From: Sphingobacterium sp. SGR-19
GTDB taxonomy: Bacteria > Bacteroidota > Bacteroidia > Sphingobacteriales > Sphingobacteriaceae
Length of the DNA stretch: 64,000 nucleotides
Direction: 5' to 3'
NCBI RefSeq assembly: GCF_011043555.1
Contig: NZ_JAAKGS010000002.1
Coordinates: 682,001 to 746,000 of the forward strand
Below are positions 32,066-41,400 of the stretch, one piece after another. Every line of letters begins with the position of its first letter. The stretch's first letter is position 1. Below the pieces are notes generated by a model that saw only the letters and a list, made by a program, of their open reading frames with translations, searched no databases and had not been told where the DNA came from. The position numbers were made by a program, and so were the translations under genes.

Positions 32066-32980
32066 ATGGCTGTGAAGAATGGAATGACGTTTCCGATCAT
32101 GGTCATCGGTCAAGATAAACTCGTTTATAGCATTGTAACTGATCTGTTGCTTTTAGGATATCCGGCGCTCCTACTAACCAATGATCAGCAAACTGCGGCA
32201 GCTGCCATGGAGGAGTATGTGTCAAATAAGAAAAACCTACAAATTATAACCGACTGGCCGGAGACTATATATAGTAGATTGGTGATATTAATTACGGATG
32301 ACCAATTAACGGAGAAACAGAAGGTTATTAGAAAAGTAGAGGAAAGATGCGACGACGATACCATTATAACGGTAAACTTGGAGGCACTTTGTTTGGATGA
32401 GATACAAACGCAGATGCGTAATAGGACGAGACTATTGGGGTTGAATTGGACATATCCTGTACACCGGACGTTCTTTGCAGAAATCGTCGTTAATCAATAC
32501 ACGCGTCCTGCTGACCTCGAAGATCTAAAAAAATGGCTGAAAGCATATTGGAAAAAAGACCCGTACGTTGTACAGCATGGGTTTAGTATACGCGCGCGAA
32601 TGATGGCCGCTATGCTGCGTGAAGGAATCTATTTGGTGGAGAATGATTTTGCATCCGTCGAAAGTGTGGATAGAGCCTGTCGGAATGATGCCGGATTTTA
32701 TCTGCCATTTGTTGGAAATTTCAGATACATGGATTTGATGGGAACGTACGCCTACGGCATGGTGATGCAAGATTTGAACAGGGAATTATCAAACATGATG
32801 GCACTGCCCGAAATTTTGCAGGAAAAGAGAGATAAGGAAGAGACGGGAATGGATAACGGTAAAGGATTTTATAGCTATGATCCAAAAGAAAAGGAACATT
32901 GGCAGAAAATTTTCAAGGAGTTTAGCGAAGAAATACAGCAATTAATTATAAAATACCCTCATGAGCCGCTTGATCGTTGA
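32066..32980 (+). CDS. Degenerate 3-hydroxyacyl-CoA-dehydrogenase-like protein
   Basis: A 304-residue protein aligned end to end with the product of 29781. Shared runs include the region LLGLNWTYPVHRTFFAEIVV (matching FIGVHWAEPAYMTRFLEV), AMLREGIYLVENDFASVESV, FRYMDLMG and DNGKGFYSYDPKE. The Rossmann glycine motif is lost (IMVIGQDKLVYSI), the SNTS motif is lost, and the catalytic His is Asn127. It is unlikely to be an active NAD enzyme. It may form a mixed dimer with, or regulate, the intact paralogue. One base separates it from the aminotransferase gene. Confidence 0.8.
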   Translation: MAVKNGMTFPIMVIGQDKLVYSIVTDLLLLGYPALLLTNDQQTAAAAMEEYVSNKKNLQIITDWPETIYSRLVILITDDQLTEKQKVIRKVEERCDDDTIITVNLEALCLDEIQTQMRNRTRLLGLNWTYPVHRTFFAEIVVNQYTRPADLEDLKKWLKAYWKKDPYVVQHGFSIRARMMAAMLREGIYLVENDFASVESVDRACRNDAGFYLPFVGNFRYMDLMGTYAYGMVMQDLNRELSNMMALPEILQEKRDKEETGMDNGKGFYSYDPKEKEHWQKIFKEFSEEIQQLIIKYPHEPLDR

Positions 32981-34040
32981 TGCCCATTTAGACCTGGCTA
33001 TGAACGCCTTGGAATGGAACCGTGACCTGACTATGCCTTTAGAACATATCCGTTTGAAAGAAATGAATATGAAAGACAAGCCGGATCGAGGTAAGGGTAC
33101 TGTTTGTCTGCCGGAGTTAAGGAAGGGTAAAGTGGGTTTTATCGTGGCCACACAACTGGCTCGTGTCAACCCGTTCAACAGTGCATTGACGGGGTGGAAT
33201 TCACCTGCACAGGCTTGGGCAATGACACAAGCACAATTGACTTGGTACAAGGAAATGGAGAAGCAGGGGGAGATGGTGCAGATTGTCGATAAAAAAGGTT
33301 TGGATGCTCATATCAAGCTTTGGAATGACGTAACGATTGCAGATGAAACCAAACCGGTAGGCTTTTTATTGAGCTTAGAGGGTGCGGATTCGCTGGTTAC
33401 GCCAGACTATTTGCATGAGGCTTATAGGTATGGTTTGCGGGCTGTAGGATTGTCTCATTTTGGGCTAGGGCGGTATGCGGACGGCACAAAGACAGCAGGA
33501 CGAATCCATCCGGAAGGGTTGGAAGTAATGAAGATTATGGGTGAGCTGCACATGATATTGGACGTGACACACTTAACGGACGAAGGCTTTACACAAGCTA
33601 TGGAACAATATACAGGACCAATCTGGGCCAGCCATCATAATGTACGTAAAATCGTTCCCAATCAAAGGCAATTGAGCGATACGCAAATTAAGCAATTGAT
33701 CGAGCGGGATGCCGTTATCGGCGGTATGCTGGATTGTTGGGCGATGGATATTCGATTTATCGATACGATTTCCGATCCCTGGCAATTGGATATCCGATTG
33801 GAAATGCTCATCGACCATTGGGATCACATCTGCCAAATAGCTGGAAATTCGTTGCATATCGGCATCGGAAGTGATCTGGATGGCATCTTTGGTACGGAGC
33901 AGTCTCCATGGGACATGGACTCCATCGCGGATTTACAAAAATATACGTATCTTTTGTCCAAACGAGGCTATACCGAGCAGGATATAGACAATATATTTCA
34001 CGGAAATTGGTTGCGTTTTTTGAGAAATGCTTTGAAATAA
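32961..34040 (+). CDS. Membrane-dipeptidase family (peptidase M19) metallohydrolase
   Basis: A 359-residue M19 enzyme without a signal peptide. Zinc ligands appear as His9 and Asp11 in VDAHLDLAM, bridging Glu140 in LLSLEGADS, His204 in DVTHLTD, and His225/226 in WASHHNVRK; Asp in GIGSDLDG is the catalytic acid. M19 enzymes cut dipeptides and tolerate a D-residue at the C-terminal position; some act on other amides. Overlaps the degenerate dehydrogenase gene by 20 bases. The context beside a D-amino-acid lyase fits release of a D-amino acid. Confidence 0.9.
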   Translation: MSRLIVDAHLDLAMNALEWNRDLTMPLEHIRLKEMNMKDKPDRGKGTVCLPELRKGKVGFIVATQLARVNPFNSALTGWNSPAQAWAMTQAQLTWYKEMEKQGEMVQIVDKKGLDAHIKLWNDVTIADETKPVGFLLSLEGADSLVTPDYLHEAYRYGLRAVGLSHFGLGRYADGTKTAGRIHPEGLEVMKIMGELHMILDVTHLTDEGFTQAMEQYTGPIWASHHNVRKIVPNQRQLSDTQIKQLIERDAVIGGMLDCWAMDIRFIDTISDPWQLDIRLEMLIDHWDHICQIAGNSLHIGIGSDLDGIFGTEQSPWDMDSIADLQKYTYLLSKRGYTEQDIDNIFHGNWLRFLRNALK

Positions 34041-34076
34041 GGTGAACTACATTTGCCGAATGTAATATTGAAAAAA

Positions 34077-35456
34077 ATGGCTAACAATTCATTTCAAGCT
34101 GCGGCTTTACAAAAAGACATTACGCCACCGTTAGGCACATTGATCAACGGAGAGTTCCAAACGAGATATGTCAATAAAATACACGATCGATTGTATGCAA
34201 AATCTGTCGTGCTAAAGCAACGTGATACGATATTGGTGTTTGTCGTAGTGGATATCTGCGCTATGCAACAGGATTTTTTAGATGAAGTAAAGGCCGATAT
34301 CCATAAGGCAACGGGAATACCCAAATCCCACGTACTAATTTCCAGTACGCATACCCATTCAGCAGGTGCTATTGTAGATTTGTTGATGGGGCATGCTGAT
34401 CTCACTTATAGGAGCAATCTTCATAGGATGTTGGTCGATCTTGTTATAGAAACATTACCTAATCTTCGTAAAGCGAAAATAGCTTTTGGCACTGTAGATG
34501 CACCAGAGCATGTGTTGTGTAGAAGATACAAGATGGCTCCCCAATATAAAGCATTTAATCCTGTGATAGGCGGTTATGATTTGGTGAAGACCAATCCGTT
34601 TGGAGATGAAGAGCACATTGTAGAAAGAAATTCTATCCCCGATACGCAATTAGCTTATCTGGGTGTTAAAGGACTGGATGATAGATGGATAGCAATCTTA
34701 GCCAATTATTCATTACATTATGTAGGTGATACCGACCGGGGAACCATCAGTGCGGATTATTTCGGTTGTTTTGCGAAACGACTTGAAGAGGTTCTGTCGG
34801 AAGGCGATGATAGTTTTGTGGCGATGATGAGTAACGGTACCAGTGGTGAAATAAATATCTGGGATTTTATGGAGGCGGATCGTTATCCAAAGGAGCAGCA
34901 TCGTAAAAGTGAATACATCGGTTGGGATTTAGCAGATAAAGTGTTGCAGAACTTACAGAACCTCCAATGGGAAGAATGTCCGACTTTGGAAGCATTGTAC
35001 GATGAACTGCCTGTGGGTATCAGAAAGCTGCCTGAACAAGAATTGGAGAATGCAAAGCAAATGGTTATGGATACGGACTATGAGTATATTACGCTAAATG
35101 AGGACGGTTATCGACGTATTTATGCCCGCGAGCAGGTTTTATTAGCAGAGTTTCCCGAACAAAGGGAGTTTTACATCCAATCTTTTCGCATAGGTACAGG
35201 CATAATAGGTGCTTTAGGAGGAGAGTTTTTTGCGGAGACCGGGTTGGCATTGAAAGCGTCGGCACCGCAAGGGAGATATTTTACCGTTTGTTTAGCCAAT
35301 GACTATGTAGGATACGTACCTCCACAACATGAAATTGCTTTGGGAGGTTATGAGACTTGGCGCTGTCGAACAAGTTTTCTAGAGGAATCAGCAGAAGCTA
35401 AAATTAGGAATGTACTGTTGAAACAAATTGAGCAACATAAAAATGAACTGGTATAA
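34077..35456 (+). CDS. Cytoplasmic neutral-ceramidase-like metalloprotein
   Basis: About 459 residues from the ATG at 34077 (a TTG at 34053 preceded by AAGG is possible). It matches the N-terminal domain of neutral/alkaline ceramidases: AALQKDITPPLG, zinc ligands His92 and His94 in SSTHTHSAGA, a third His in NYSLHYVGD, Glu in ALGGEFFAETG and Tyr in CLANDYVGYVPP. The ceramidase nucleophile motif (GDVSP-type) is replaced by NGTSGEINIWD, and the C-terminal domain and signal peptide are missing. It is probably a cytoplasmic amidase or related hydrolase, not a true ceramidase. Confidence 0.75.
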   Translation: MANNSFQAAALQKDITPPLGTLINGEFQTRYVNKIHDRLYAKSVVLKQRDTILVFVVVDICAMQQDFLDEVKADIHKATGIPKSHVLISSTHTHSAGAIVDLLMGHADLTYRSNLHRMLVDLVIETLPNLRKAKIAFGTVDAPEHVLCRRYKMAPQYKAFNPVIGGYDLVKTNPFGDEEHIVERNSIPDTQLAYLGVKGLDDRWIAILANYSLHYVGDTDRGTISADYFGCFAKRLEEVLSEGDDSFVAMMSNGTSGEINIWDFMEADRYPKEQHRKSEYIGWDLADKVLQNLQNLQWEECPTLEALYDELPVGIRKLPEQELENAKQMVMDTDYEYITLNEDGYRRIYAREQVLLAEFPEQREFYIQSFRIGTGIIGALGGEFFAETGLALKASAPQGRYFTVCLANDYVGYVPPQHEIALGGYETWRCRTSFLEESAEAKIRNVLLKQIEQHKNELV

Positions 35457-36534
35457 TCTTCATGCAGAAAATCAGGTAGATACACCGGCACTATTGGTTT
35501 ATCCAAATCGTGTCCAACATAATATCGAAGCGCTTAAAAGCATGATTGATGACATCAATAGATTGCGGCCTCATGCCAAGACGCACAAAACGAAAGAAAT
35601 TACCCAATTGCAGCTAGATTCAGGTATTCGTAAGTTTAAATGCGCAACGATTGCCGAAGCCAAGATGTTAGGGGAGTGCGGCGCGCCGGACGTGTTGTTG
35701 GCTTATCCGCTACATGGCGCGAAATTACAGCGGTTTGCGACACTGGTTCAGCATTTTCCCCAGACGCGTTTTTCAGCTATTGTGGATCATACGGATGCGG
35801 TAAAGAAACTTTCGGCTATCGCTGTTCAAAACGAGACACAGATAGATGTATTCATCGACCTTAATATTGGTATGGGTCGTACAGGTATATTACCGGATGA
35901 TGCTTTCGAACTATACCGATTAAGTAGCGAGATCGCTGGGTTAAATGTGCAGGGGTTTCACGCGTATGATGGTCATGTTCGCGAAATAGATATAGCAGAG
36001 CGTAAAAATATTTGTGATCGGAATTATGAGCCTATTGCTAGGTTAATAGAGCGATTGTTGGATGAAGGTTTTACGAAACCCCGCGTGGTTATCGGCGGTT
36101 CACCTTCATTTCCGATTTATGCACAATATCCGGAGGTTGAATGCAGTCCAGGTACGTTCGTGTTATGGGATAAAGGGTATGCAGATACGCTGCCGGAGCA
36201 AAATTTTCTTCCGGCAGCTGTACTGATGACACGTGTCGTTTCTTTACCGTCCGAAAATACGATTTGTGTTGATTTGGGCTATAAAGCCATAGCATCCGAA
36301 AATTCATTGGAGAATAGGGTATTTTTTCTAAATGTTCCTCATTTAAAACCGGTAAGCCATAGCGAAGAACATCTCGTACTAGAAGCTGGTGTAAATCATC
36401 GCTTTCAAGTAGGCGATGTATTATATGCTCTGCCCATCCATATTTGCCCGACAGTGGCACTCTATGATAAATTGTTGGTAGTTGTGGAAGGAAAAGTTGT
36501 GGATGAATGGGAAGTTGTGGCGAGGAGAAGATAG
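35443..36534 (+). CDS. D-serine dehydratase / D-threonine aldolase-like PLP enzyme
   Basis: A 363-residue fold-type III (alanine-racemase-like) PLP protein from the ATG at 35443. The PLP Lys is Lys46 in LRPHAKTHKTKEITQ. The barrel continues through VFIDLNIGMGRTGI and VVIGGSPSFPIYAQ. Near the C-terminus ALPIHICPTVALYDK holds a metal pair His333-x-Cys335. The family includes eukaryotic-type zinc D-serine dehydratase, where a His-x-Cys pair binds zinc, and D-threonine aldolases, where the pair is His-x-Asp. The Cys favours a dehydratase, which would release 2-aminoacrylate, the substrate of RidA. Overlaps the upstream gene by 14 bases. Confidence 0.83.
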   Translation: MNWYNLHAENQVDTPALLVYPNRVQHNIEALKSMIDDINRLRPHAKTHKTKEITQLQLDSGIRKFKCATIAEAKMLGECGAPDVLLAYPLHGAKLQRFATLVQHFPQTRFSAIVDHTDAVKKLSAIAVQNETQIDVFIDLNIGMGRTGILPDDAFELYRLSSEIAGLNVQGFHAYDGHVREIDIAERKNICDRNYEPIARLIERLLDEGFTKPRVVIGGSPSFPIYAQYPEVECSPGTFVLWDKGYADTLPEQNFLPAAVLMTRVVSLPSENTICVDLGYKAIASENSLENRVFFLNVPHLKPVSHSEEHLVLEAGVNHRFQVGDVLYALPIHICPTVALYDKLLVVVEGKVVDEWEVVARRR

Positions 36535-36597
36535 CGTTGATTTATTTCAATAGACGATAAAAACAAATTATCGAAGCCCATAGTTTTATAAGAAATG

Positions 36598-36629
36598 TAC
36601 CTTTACTTTTTTAAGATGAAGTAAAGGTA
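36598..36629. promoter_or_regulatory. Perfect 11-base inverted repeat before the aldehyde dehydrogenase gene
   Basis: TACCTTTACTT and AAGTAAAGGTA flank a 10-base spacer. It ends 24 bases before the ATG at 36654. TAAAATTTG at 36641-36649 is an imperfect -7 element just downstream. It could be an operator or a leader hairpin. Confidence 0.45.
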
Positions 36630-36653
36630 TTGAATATAGATAAAATTTGTACA

Positions 36654-38096
36654 ATGGGATTAAATGAATTAATGCAAAATAAAGCCTTTGTCGATGGACA
36701 ATGGATAGCAGGAACAGATACATTCGACGTTATAAACCCAGCTACGGGTACCGTTATTGAAAAAGTAACGAATCTAACGGTGTCCAACGTACATGATGCA
36801 GTAGACGTAGCCTATAAAGCTTGGTGCTCTTTTAAGCTGAGTGATGTCGGACAACGTGCTGCTATGTTAGAAGAGTGGTATCGATTGATCATGGAACATA
36901 AACAGGAACTGGCGGAGATTATCACATTGGAATCCGGAAAATCCTTGATTGACAGCTTGGGCGAGGTTGATTATGGCGCTTCTTTTGTGCAGTGGTTTGC
37001 GGAGGAAAGTAAGCGTTGTTACGGAGAGACCACGCCTGCGCCGAAAATGTCGAACAGAATACTAACGATTAAACAGGGCGTGGGGGTTGTTGCTGCCATC
37101 ACACCATGGAATTTCCCGTTAGCGATGGTCACGAGAAAAATCGCCCCGGCGATTGCAGCAGGCTGCACAGTGGTACACCGTCCGGCGTCACAGACACCAT
37201 TGACCGCCTTAGCGCTCGCTATGCTTGCTGAAAAAGCCGGCTGGCCTACCGGCGTACTAAATGTGGTGACCGGTACCGATTCTTCGGGTATAGGTTATGA
37301 ACTCAGCACGAATCCGTTGATCAGAAAGCTATCTTTTACCGGATCGACTGCTGTGGGTAAAACATTGATGAAACAGGCGTCGGAAAATGTGAAAAAGATT
37401 TCTTTGGAGCTCGGAGGCAATGCGCCGTTTATTGTATTTGACGATGCAGATATCGAGGCTGCTGTTGAAGGTGCTATGTTTGCGAAGTTTCGCAATGCCG
37501 GACAGACCTGTGTGGCCGTTAATCGCTTTTTGGTGCAAGATTCCATTTTTGATAAATTTTCAGAGCGATTAACGGAGGCTGTAAAAGCGTTGAAAGTGGG
37601 TAATGGTTTGGATCATGACGTACAAATTGGTCCTTTGATCAATAAAAAAGGATTGGATAAAGTACAGGAACATGTAACCGATGCTGTTGACAAAGGTGCT
37701 CGTATACTGACGGGAGGGAAGGTTATCAAAGAATTGTTTTACGAACCTACGGTACTTGCAGATGTCCCATTAAACGCTTTAATTGCCAAAGAGGAAACAT
37801 TTGGACCCGTAGCATCCCTGTTTAGATTCTCGACCGAAGAGGAAGCTATCCAAATGGCGAACGATACGGAATTCGGGCTTGCTGCTTATTTCTATAGCAA
37901 TGATGTGCATCGCTGCTGGCGTGTTGCTGAAGCGCTTGAAGCAGGTATGGTGGGTGTGAACGAGGGGAAAATTTCTTTTGCCGGAGCACCGTTTGGCGGG
38001 ATCAAAGAATCTGGCGTCGGTCGAGAGGGATCACGATACGGACTGGATGAATATATGGAAGTGAAATATATCAATTTTGGTGTTTCGACTCAATAA
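36654..38096 (+). CDS. Aldehyde dehydrogenase, succinate-semialdehyde-dehydrogenase-like
   Basis: A 480-residue ALDH from the ATG at 36654. Catalytic Cys286 is in FRNAGQTCVAVNR, general base Glu252 in ISLELGGNAPF, Asn in ITPWNFPLAM, cofactor loop LSFTGSTAVGK. It resembles the GabD/SSADH branch, which oxidises short semialdehydes. The cofactor-contact Lys of the usual KPA motif is Arg (VVHRPASQTP), which may shift NAD/NADP preference. Separated from the upstream operon by 119 bases with an inverted repeat, and followed by a strong terminator, so it can be expressed separately. Confidence 0.9.
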   Translation: MGLNELMQNKAFVDGQWIAGTDTFDVINPATGTVIEKVTNLTVSNVHDAVDVAYKAWCSFKLSDVGQRAAMLEEWYRLIMEHKQELAEIITLESGKSLIDSLGEVDYGASFVQWFAEESKRCYGETTPAPKMSNRILTIKQGVGVVAAITPWNFPLAMVTRKIAPAIAAGCTVVHRPASQTPLTALALAMLAEKAGWPTGVLNVVTGTDSSGIGYELSTNPLIRKLSFTGSTAVGKTLMKQASENVKKISLELGGNAPFIVFDDADIEAAVEGAMFAKFRNAGQTCVAVNRFLVQDSIFDKFSERLTEAVKALKVGNGLDHDVQIGPLINKKGLDKVQEHVTDAVDKGARILTGGKVIKELFYEPTVLADVPLNALIAKEETFGPVASLFRFSTEEEAIQMANDTEFGLAAYFYSNDVHRCWRVAEALEAGMVGVNEGKISFAGAPFGGIKESGVGREGSRYGLDEYMEVKYINFGVSTQ

Positions 38097-38124
38097 GTAT
38101 AATCTATTTTTCTGCCATGAGGAC

Positions 38125-38159
38125 AAAGTCAATGTAGCTGCATTGACTTTTTTCTTTTT
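38125..38159 (+). terminator. Intrinsic terminator after the aldehyde dehydrogenase gene
   Basis: AAAGTCAATG and CATTGACTTT form a perfect stem with loop TAGCTG, followed by a T-rich run. It separates the catabolic genes from the SusCD genes. Confidence 0.88.
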
Positions 38160-38448
38160 CAAAATCGCTACTAAAATGATATGTAACCAATTAAATAACA
38201 CTTTCCTTGGCTTGTCAAGTAGCATAGCCTAATATATTGATCTAAGTTTTGCTATTCCACAGGAGAGAAACCGAGATTTTATAGCAGAGATTAAAATATA
38301 ATATCATATAAGAGAATAATAATAGTAGTCCTGTGGAAGACACGATTCTATCTTTGTATAGTATAAGGGGTCGTTAGAAGACAAACCTGAATCGACTAAC
38401 GAGCTATATAAATTAAACTTAAATACAGAACTACTAATAATTCAACCA
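38160..38448 (+). promoter_or_regulatory. Leader and promoter region of the first SusC gene
   Basis: This gap holds no gene. A -7 element TATCTTTG lies at 38349-38356, giving a leader of about 85 bases. The leader contains a hairpin TCGTTAG (38371-38377) / CTAACGA (38396-38402). The rest upstream is A/T rich with no visible operator. No regulator gene is adjacent. Confidence 0.5.
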
Positions 38449-41400
38449 ATGCTACCATTAAAAAAAGCAACATTTATTTTAGCATATCTTAGGACGCTGC
38501 TAAATATCCTTGTTTTGCTAGGGGTTTCTACATTGCTGTCCGCGCAGCAAACAGAACATCTGGTGAGAGGACAGATTTTGAATGAGAAAGAAGAGCCCAT
38601 ACAGGGAGCTACAGTGACCGTGCAAGGCAGCACGCGTGGTGTACTGGCTGATGAGCAAGGGAAGTATGAGATTATGGTGGGCAGGGATGCACAGCTTGTC
38701 TTTAGTTATGTAGGCTATACAACGCAGGTGATTCCCATAGCGAGTCGAACAGAAATTAACGTGAGGTTACAGCCTGTCACGGATGAACTGGACGAAGTAA
38801 CAGTAGTCGCATTTGGGCAGCAGAAGAAGGAAAGTGTAGTAGGAGCCATAACAACGGTAAAGCCTAGTGAGTTGAAAGTGCCATCGAGTAACTTGACAAC
38901 TGCCTTAGCGGGTCGTGTTGCCGGTTTGATCGCTTTCCAGCAAAGTGGAGAGCCGGGCGCTGATAACGCAGACTTTTTTATTCGTGGAGTAACCAGTTTT
39001 GGGTATTCCAATCGTCCCCTGATCTTGGTGGATGGGGTAGAAGTGCCGGCCAGTGAGTTGGCACGCTTGCAAGTCGATGATTTGGCGAGTTTTTCGATTA
39101 TGAAAGATGCTACAGCCACGTCTTTGTATGGTGCTAGAGGGGCTAATGGTGTGATTTTAATTACCACCAAAGAAGGCCGTGAGGGAAAAGCAAGCATTTC
39201 CTTACGTTATGAAACATCGGCTTCACAACCTACGCGAAATATTGAATTAGCCGATCCGATTACGTATATGAATCTGGCAAATGAGTCGAGTTTAACGAGG
39301 GGAAGAACACGACAGTATCAATGGGAAAAAATAGAACGGACGATGGCTGGTGAAGATCCGATGATTTATCCGGCAACAGATTGGCAATCTTTATTGTTAA
39401 AAGACCGGACCTTTAATAATCGACTCAACTTAAATGTGAATGGTGGTGGAAAGGTCGCACGTTATTATGTAGCTGCGACTTACAATAAGGATAACGGTAT
39501 GCTCAAAGTAGATAACCGAAACAACTTTAACAACGGTATTGATCTGAAAACGTATGGACTACGTTCCAATGTGAATATCAACCTGACCAAAACGACCGAA
39601 GCGATTGTTCGTCTTAATTCGACCTGGACAGACTATACAGGCCCCTTAGGTACAGGCGCAGACTTTTATAGACAGATTATCCGTACGGATCCGGTATTAT
39701 TTCCCGCCTATTATGAGCCGGATGCTAAGAATCTCACGACCGAGCATATCTTGTTTGGAAATGCTGGCGCAGGGGAGTATTTAAATCCTTATGCAAATCT
39801 CATGCGGGGATATCGCGATTATACCAATGCCATGTTTTTAGCGCAATTTGAAGTCAAACAGGATCTGGATTTCATCTTACCCGGATTGAAAGCCAGTGGA
39901 ATGTACAATACCACACGGTACAATTATTATCAGGTATCCCGTACGTACACGCCGTTTTATTATATTTTATCGGCTTATGACAAGCAAACAGGGGAGTACA
40001 CCTTGACTAACCTGAACCCCACATCTGGACACGAGTACCTGACCTATACCGAAGATTCCAAACAGATCACTTCCGAAGATTATTTTCAGGGTATTTTGAG
40101 CTATAGCACAGATATTGGGACAGACCATTCGGTCAGTGGTATGTTGGTCTATAATATGCAGAATAAAATTTCTGCGAATGCCGGTAGCTTACAAAATTCA
40201 CTAGCCAGAAGAAACCTAGGATTAGCTGGGCGTTTTACGTATGCCTTTCAAGACAAATACTTTTTGGAAGGGAATTTTGGGTATAATGGTTCCGAACGTT
40301 TTGCTAAAGAGCATCGTTTTGGCTTCTTCCCATCCGTGGGGGGTGCTTGGTATGTGTCGAGAGAACCTTTTTGGAATGGCAATATACAGCGGATCATATC
40401 TAATCTGAAGTTGCGTGGAACCTATGGCCTGGTGGGGAATGATGCCATCGGTAGTCTGGAAGACAGGTTTTTCTATTTGTCGGAAATCAATCCAAATGTA
40501 TCGTCGGCGGGGTATACCTTTGGGTCTGAATTTGGAAATAGGATAAATGGCGTGACGGAAGGACGTCTGGAGAACCGGGATATTACCTGGGAGACATCAC
40601 GGAAATTAAACCTCAGTGCGGAGATAGGACTTTTCAATATGGCTAATCTTGTGGTTGACCTGTACAAAGAGCATCGATACAATATCTTAATGACACGGGC
40701 ACATACGCCGAATACAATGGGTGTGGCTGTTTTGCCGCAAGCGAATGTGGGCGAAGCAGAGAGTAAAGGGATCGACATTTCCTTGGAGGCGAATAAGAAC
40801 TTTGCCAATGGTTGGTTTGTCTCAGGCCGGGGGAATTTTACCTATGCGGAAGGTAAATATATCAAATATGAAGAACCCAATTACAGCGCATTTCCGTGGC
40901 GCTCCCGTGTGGGCATACCCCTCGGACAACAGTTTGGTTTTGTTGCCGAACGCTTGTTTATCGATGATGAGGAGGCCTATAATTCGCCGCAGCAGTTTGG
41001 CGAGGTATTAGGCGGCGACATCAAGTATAAGGATATTGATCAGGATGGCGTAATCACGAATCTGGATATGGTGCCTATCGGTTATCCTACCATTCCTCGG
41101 ATGACGTATGGTTTTGGATTCTCATTGGGTTACAAAGGTGTAGATTTCTCTTCTTTCTTTCAAGGGTCTGCCAAATCTTCCTTTTGGATAGATGCAGATG
41201 CAACAGCTCCTTTTGTTTCATTAGCTACCGGACAAAAAAATCAGCTGCTCCAAGCCTATGTGGATGATCATTGGTCTGAAGATAATAGAAATTTGAAAGC
41301 ACTTTGGCCACGATTGAGCGATATCGCCAGTACAAATAACACCAAAGTGAGTACTTGGTTTATGCGTAACGGATCGTTTTTGCGTATCAAACAGGTTGAA

